This document shows, piece by piece, positions 59,483 through 64,000 of a stretch of 64,000 nt of DNA (within the stretch, counting starts at the first letter, position 1; each line of letters begins with the position of its first letter). The translations under genes and the position numbers were made by a program. The stretch spans positions 2,356,001 through 2,420,000 of the forward strand of contig JACGCM010000440.1 of assembly GCA_014058105.1 (NCBI GenBank). The letters run 5' to 3'. The DNA is from Kingdonia uniflora. Lineage: Eukaryota > Streptophyta > Magnoliopsida > Ranunculales > Circaeasteraceae. The notes below the pieces were generated by a model that made no database searches, was not told the DNA's origin, and saw nothing but the letters and a program-made list of their open reading frames with translations.

Positions 59483-59806
59483 TTGGAGGAATCGGTAAAG
59501 TCATTAGAGACTAGTCATATTGTTCCTGGTGTTCTTGTTGAAAATATTGGAGTGGCTATTTCAATTTTTGCTCAATGTGTTTGTGTTGTAGCTGTTTTGG
59601 AGATGGCTTTGGGCAAATGGTGGCAAAAGGTTGATCTGGTTTCAGATTCCAATCATTCAATGGCTGCTGTTTTGACATTTAAAGAAAGCGAGGTTAATTG
59701 GCAATTTTACTCGAGATGGCATTGTAGTGAACACCTTCTAACCATCAGAATGGAGCATTCTTGGATCGAACGCAATTTCAGATTGATCTGCTTGATAATT
59801 GAGTAG
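59483..59806 (+). pseudogene. RNase H-like (RVT_3 type) fragment, probably LINE-derived
   Basis: The 107-residue frame contains EMALGKWWQKVDLVSDSNHSM, then W-FYSRWHC, and SWIERNFR. The order of an E-A-like helix, an L-x-S-D-S strand, an R-W phrase and a final H/W-I-x-R phrase matches the RNase H-type domain found at the end of plant LINE ORFs and in related domesticated genes. The usual start of the domain with its first Asp is not visible. It is a fragment and probably not expressed as a gene. Confidence 0.45.
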
Positions 59807-60576
59807 CCTACCTATTGGACCCAAGGAATAGTGTCGAAGTCGATCTGAACTCTTGAAGACTATTGAGGATCCTTAAAAGAAACTATTTCTAATTTTCTTA
59901 GGCCTATCTTATGAAGTGTCAGAAGTGGAACCAACTCCTTGTACTCTAGTAACTAGTATTCAAGTAGACGATCGGGGAAGACGATTGCAATACCTTTTGG
60001 TAGTCCCTGAAGTAACTAGTATTCAAGTTTGTAAGAAACCGAAGAAAATTCATCATTTAAGTGTGCAAGATTTAGAGAGTTAAAGAGATTCTACGGCACC
60101 CACTGCGAGTATGCCCATATCTCACATCAACCAAAATCAGGATTTCTCTTTCTTCAGTCTCCCCTAACATAACTAACAAAAAATCAAGACAATCTTAACA
60201 CTTCCCAAATGAAGTATTCTGTGGAGCAAAATAGTCCTAGTTTTAATTCGACTTAATCTGAATAAAATATTCGTGTCCAACCTCAAAGCCCTGATGATCT
60301 TTTATGACTATCCTCCAAATACAAGGTGAATGACATAAAACATTCATGTTGCTATGAAAATCACTAGCAAATGACAATTATATATAAATAGTTCTATTCA
60401 ACTTCAACGAATAAACACGAAATTCAGTAAGACGGCGTAGATTTCATATAAAATTTTTGATTCTTTCCAAACATAATATATATAAAGTTGTTCTTCTATT
60501 TCACAAACTGCATTTCAAATTACATAATACAACACTTCATTGAGAGAGAAAAAAAAAACTCACCTTTTATATCCGA
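59807..60576. other. Spacer downstream of RBD1, includes its 3' UTR
   Basis: A 17-base phrase, gtaactagtattcaagt, occurs twice about 60 bases apart (near 59948 and 60010). The part next to 60577 is AT-rich and should contain the RBD1 3' UTR and poly-A site (minus strand). Confidence 0.45.
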
Positions 60577-61209
60577 CTATTGCAGAAAGTATCCACTTAA
60601 GAAGAGCCCAAAGAACAGTAACAAAGTCCCATAAATAAAAATCAACTTCTGTCCAGAAGTAAGTGTATTAGCCCCAAGTCCAAACTGTTGGTTCTCAGCA
60701 AACCCAGCAATCTCCACACTCTTACTCTGAAAAAACGATTGCGCCGCCCCACAAGTCGGACACCTCCAATCCTCAGGCAACTGATCAAATTGCATCCCAG
60801 GAGGAATGGGGTATGAGGGATCACCTGCCCCTTCATTATACAAGTACCCACAGGACTTGCATTCATGTATACCAGTATTTAACACAGCAAACCGCTCTTC
60901 TAAACGTCTTTTCTCAAACTTTTCGAAGGTGGTTTCCTCTAAGGAGGGGTAATCAGGTGGAGTTAGCAATGAGTTGGGGTCTTCTGATTCAGAAATGGGT
61001 ACTTCTGAAATGGGTTTATCTTCTTTGGAAACATCAATGGAGTTTGAGGTGAATTGAGGTGTGTGGGGTTTGTTAAGGAGTGAAATGAGAGGTTTCTTGG
61101 GGTGTGATGGAGAGATTGAGAGATGGGTATTGGGTTTTAATGGTGAAGATTGAGTGTGTGAAGTGTAGTTGTGAAAGGAGAATATAGCTCTTGCTGTTGC
61201 AGAAGCCAT
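60577..61209 (-). CDS. RBD1: Thylakoid rubredoxin with a C-terminal membrane anchor
   Basis: A single-exon gene of 210 residues. Residues 1 to about 55 are rich in Ser, Thr and Pro with few acidic residues, as in a chloroplast transit peptide. An acidic linker follows. The rubredoxin domain has four iron-binding cysteines, C117 and C120 (HECKSCGYLYNE) and C150 and C153 (WRCPTCGA), with the typical GDPSYPIPPG loop between them. The last 22 residues are one membrane span. The RBD1 family of oxygenic phototrophs is needed for photosystem II assembly and is anchored in thylakoids. I chose the ATG at 61209 because it begins MASATARAIF; the frame extends four codons further up but only to a TTG. 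A CT-repeat lies just upstream (about 61224-61238) in the presumed leader. Confidence 0.95.
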   Translation of the reverse strand: MASATARAIFSFHNYTSHTQSSPLKPNTHLSISPSHPKKPLISLLNKPHTPQFTSNSIDVSKEDKPISEVPISESEDPNSLLTPPDYPSLEETTFEKFEKRRLEERFAVLNTGIHECKSCGYLYNEGAGDPSYPIPPGMQFDQLPEDWRCPTCGAAQSFFQSKSVEIAGFAENQQFGLGANTLTSGQKLIFIYGTLLLFFGLFLSGYFLQ

Positions 61210-61335
61210 TGATGAGTTCAAGCGCTCTCTCTCTCTCTGTGATTTGTTTGCTTAGGTGGAGGAGAAGAGAAATGCCAAAGCTTCCTCTGAATATTAGACT
61301 GGATAAGGTGGACGTGTGTTAGTCCATGGCCTCAT

Positions 61336-61445
61336 GGGGAAAAGAGTGCAAGTTTGTTGAGGAGGTTTACTGCATCTCCAACTGTTTGATTTGCTGTTAT
61401 CACACAGTTGGAGATGCACTAAACTTGTACTCTTCCCCCCACTCC
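61336..61445. repeat. Foldback (long imperfect inverted repeat) upstream of RBD1
   Basis: The inner arms are a perfect 15-bp pair (tgcatctccaactgt at 61371-61385, its complement at 61404-61418) around an 18-base loop. The pairing extends outward imperfectly. On the left gggaaaagagtgcaagttt pairs with aaacttgtactcttccccc on the right, with a bulge of about 14 bases. It has the shape of a small MITE or a hairpin RNA precursor. Confidence 0.75.
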
Positions 61446-61803
61446 TTGAAATGAAGGGCTGCATTTCAGGAAAACTTTTCCCCACTCTCCCTCTCTCCCC
61501 AAGCTCCAAAACTTTCTTTTCCACCACCACCATTAGCACCAACACCACCATTATCATTGCAATCCATAATCTCATGGCCACTCTACTCCATATCCACCAT
61601 ACCATCCTACCTCAGCCAATCTACCCGTAACACACACTCATCAAGCCTCTCTACCTCAGTCGTAATCCCACCATAAAAGTTACACATACATTATCAACAC
61701 TTTCCTTTTCCAAACCCTTATCCTTTCGTTGTCGTTTTTGTAACCAAACACTTCCCCGTTACTAACCCTAAGGGCTCTCTTGATTTACTACTCATTCACA
61801 ACA

Positions 61804-62335
61804 ATGACAGACACCTCGGACGAGATTACGGGTCGCTGCAAGATGGCTGAGGAAGGAGAGCTGGCGGAGATGCTACAAGGATGCTCCACGCACGATCTGA
61901 TACCTATCCTCTTACTCGACAATAATATGTGGGCAAATTTACAAACTAAATAGAAATTTACGATCGCCTTTAAGTCGATTTCTCTAAATATTAGAGAACA
62001 AGTGATTATGGATGGAGTTTCTAGAGCTTGGGCGAAGATTATACCACGTATACCTCCATTATTCTATGAACAAGAATTGAAAGTCTTTGTGGCCAACTTC
62101 GCCAACCTAAAAGACCAACAAACAATTCTTAATGCTCAACCGGTGAATGTTTTAAGGTTCTCAATTCTCCAACAACCTTTTAACCCTATGTTACACCAAT
62201 CGGAGATCAGCTTTTCTCGATATCTTTGCTAAGTTCAGGTGTCGGGATTACCATGTTGCATGCTCAGCAAAGATACACTACGACTCGTCGGTAACAAGAT
62301 AAGCGAATACATTCGTGACGATTACGAAGAATGTT
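61804..62335 (+). pseudogene. DUF4283-like fragment (LINE or retroelement-associated domain)
   Basis: An ATG at 61804 opens a short acidic frame (MTDTSDEITGRCKMAEEGEL) that stops at about 61951. A second open stretch follows (VIMDGVSRAWAKIIPRIPPL, then FVANFANLKDQQTILNAQPV). It resembles DUF4283, the N-terminal domain often found in plant LINE-like ORF1 proteins, where a helix is followed by a W-rich strand and a FS-VPFWVQ phrase. The fragment breaks off exactly where the copia LTR begins. Confidence 0.5.
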
Positions 62336-63052
62336 GGGAAAATTCAAAAATAAATAACTAATCTTTACCAAAAGAAAACCAATTACCAAACCAAGCAAGC
62401 AGGCGCGCAAGAGCTTCTTTAAGATAGTCGAAGCCTCTCCAAAGGTGCAAGAAAGCTCAGCAGCACTATCTCCGGGATTCAACCAAGCTAGACCCGTTCT
62501 ATCGCTATGTTCTTGCACTACACAGAGTGATTAAGTTTGTTTCACCTTTTCTCATTGCCCAAAAAATGAAAAGAAAAGAAATTGAGAAAGAAAAAGAACT
62601 TGTTTGTTTTTCTCTGTGTTTTTACTCACAGAAGAGAACTCTATAAATAAGAGTCTAAAACTGTTCAGTTCTAAAACTGCTTAATTAATACATTAAAGTA
62701 TTAATATCAAAATAAGTCACACTTAATCCCCAATAACCAGTTACAGACTCTAACAGTCATAAAAGTCTAAGAGGTTATCTATTCCAGACCCAAACCCACT
62801 AAGTGCGCCTAATAAAATGCCAAAAAGCGCCTAAATGTACCTCAAATGCCCATTCACCCATGCGCGATTCGTGCTCGATGTGAAGCATCTCGCTAGAGTG
62901 CACACACTCCTAGAGTAGAGTTTTAAATCTAACTAAGTCATAGAGATATAAAAACTATTAGAAAATACTTTTTATTTTCAATGTGGGATAAAACATTTAA
63001 AACCATATTTTTTTTTTATAAAACATTTGAAGTTAAAACAATTCCAACAATT
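62331..63052 (-). repeat. LTR-like segment of the copia element
   Basis: The boundary words tgttggg and ccaaca are inverted, as LTR ends are. The other LTR lies outside the window, so the borders rest on these words and on the partial repeat at 63053. A ctctataaataag box near 62640 could be a TATA-like motif, but it reads on the + strand, opposite to the element, so it is doubtful. Confidence 0.55.
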
Positions 63053-63102
63053 GTTAGGAAAATTCAAAAATTAAGAACTAATCTTCACCAAAAGAAAACC
63101 AA

Positions 63103-64000
63103 TTACCAAACCAAGCAAGGAGGCGCGCAAACGCTTCTCTTATGTGAACTCGAAGACTCAACCCCTACAGTTTCCTTATCCTTCTTAAGCGGAAATATGT
63201 TCTCAAAAAAATCAGCATTTGTTGACTCAATAATAAAATAAGGTACTAGAGATTCTAAATTCAGAAATCTGTAAGCCTTACTGCTCACGGAATAACCAAC
63301 AAAGACGCCATCCAACCCTCGCGATCCAACTTTTGGAAACTAAACATGTGGTAACTTGACTTGAGATAAACAACCCTAGACTTTGAGATAATTCAAGTTA
63401 GGCTTTTTCCCCTTCCATACTTCATAAGGAGTCTTTCCAATTGCTTTATGAGGAACCCGATTTAAAATATGACACGACGAAAGAAGAGCTTCGCCCCATA
63501 GATTAGATGGAACGCCTAAACTGATAAGCATAGAATTCACCATTTCTGTAATAGTTCTATTCTTCCGTTCTGCAATGTCGTTCTGCTATGGTGTCCTTGG
63601 AGCAGACATTTGATGGTGTACCCCTTCAGCTTCACAAAATTCTTGCAAACCCGTGAATGTGTGCTCTCCCCCCTATTGGTCCAAAAAGTCTTTATCTTGC
63701 AATTGTGAAAGTTCTCAACTTTAGCTTTGTACGTTTTAAACTTGTCAAAGGCTTCATCTTTAGTCCTTAAAAGAAAAACGTAAGTGTATCTTGAAGGGTC
63801 GTCAATGAATGTAATGAAATATCTCTTTTTATTTCTAGACAGAATATCCGTCATCTCACAAATGTCTGAATGTACAAGATCTAAAACCTTTGATGATCTC
63901 TCAACAGATCAAAAAGAGGTTCTAGTAACTTTACATTTGCTGCATATTATGCATTTTTCGTGAGTCTGATTGTATTTTGGAATTAATCTATTACTTGTCA
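63103..64000 (-). pseudogene. Copia integrase and following segment, partial
   Basis: The frame 63854-63537 reads KRYFITFIDDPSRYTYVFLL, then KIKTFWTNRGES, where most copia integrases have a D-R-G-G-E motif. The catalytic Asp has become Asn and one Gly is lost. Frame 63315-63103 holds the post-integrase phrase YSVSSKAYRFLNLES. At the window edge the zinc-binding CIICSKC phrase is still in order. A stop lies near 63916. The gene is inactive and incomplete here. Confidence 0.78.

Larger units (their letters stand above)
62331..64000 (-). mobile_element. Ty1/copia retrotransposon, minus orientation, internally deleted, runs off the window
   Basis: An LTR-like segment spans 62331 to about 63052, starting tgttgggaaaattc and ending ttccaaca. 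A second stretch of about 90 bases at 63053-63142 repeats the start of that segment. On the minus strand, from the window edge inward, come the zinc-binding region (HEKCIICSKCKV), the integrase core, and the segment after it (DGVFVGYSVSSKAYRFLNLE and FFENIFPLKK). RT and RNase H are absent, so the sequence jumps from just after integrase to LTR-like DNA. Confidence 0.75.

Noticed and set aside
61294..61605. 103-residue minus-strand frame above RBD1
   Set aside because: It crosses the foldback, is valine and methionine rich from simple repeats on the + strand, and has no known motif.

Overview
The window is nuclear DNA from a flowering plant, most likely a eudicot. It is AT-rich, its genes have GT-AG introns, and the three host genes it carries are plant genes. 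Most of the sequence is transposable-element debris. I called three host genes with confidence. (1) A SEC23-type COPII coat gene runs on the + strand with coding exons between 7781 and 16014, five coding exons and about 851 residues. (2) A DHHC palmitoyltransferase (PAT) gene runs on the - strand from 28072 down to 17238, nine exons and about 504 residues. (3) A single-exon chloroplast rubredoxin gene of the RBD1 type runs on the - strand from 61209 to 60577. The first two are arranged tail to tail, and both keep clean splice sites and open frames although their introns are full of mobile DNA.

Layout. 1-7100: AT-rich intergenic DNA with a decayed Ty1/copia piece (3.4-4.5 kb) and a LINE reverse-transcriptase remnant (5.8-6.4 kb). 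7.1-16.3 kb: SEC23; its 4.6-kb third coding intron holds a tandemly duplicated block of about 0.9 kb, a GC-rich block that looks like organelle DNA, and a LINE 3' end. 16.3-28.1 kb: PAT; its 8.2-kb intron 7 holds a truncated Ty3/gypsy chromovirus with several local duplications in pol, a triplicated coding-like fragment of unknown origin, and several low-complexity tandem repeats. 28.7-51.0 kb: one giant LTR retrotransposon (22.3 kb, LTRs of about 571 bp, near-perfect target duplication) of the Tat (Ogre/Retand/Grande) kind. It has gag, protease, RT, two RNase H domains and integrase on the + strand, a 91-bp tandem repeat after integrase, and a long block of coiled-coil ORFs on the opposite strand. 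Two other elements sit inside it: a CACTA-like element in gag and a 3.2-kb gypsy-derived element in RT. 51-60.5 kb: small non-autonomous elements, namely a duplicated block of about 0.5 kb with a TATA-like box, two Helitron-like copies, a Harbinger-type MITE and polypurine tracts. 60.5-64 kb: RBD1, a foldback sequence upstream of it, a DUF4283-like fragment, and a minus-strand copia element that runs off the window end.

Function. The host genes are unrelated housekeeping genes: ER-to-Golgi vesicle coat, protein S-acylation, and photosystem II assembly in plastids. They do not form a pathway. The transposons are almost all broken by stops and frameshifts. The least ordinary structure is the antisense coiled-coil ORF block in the giant retrotransposon. 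All family calls were made by eye from motifs; no search was run.
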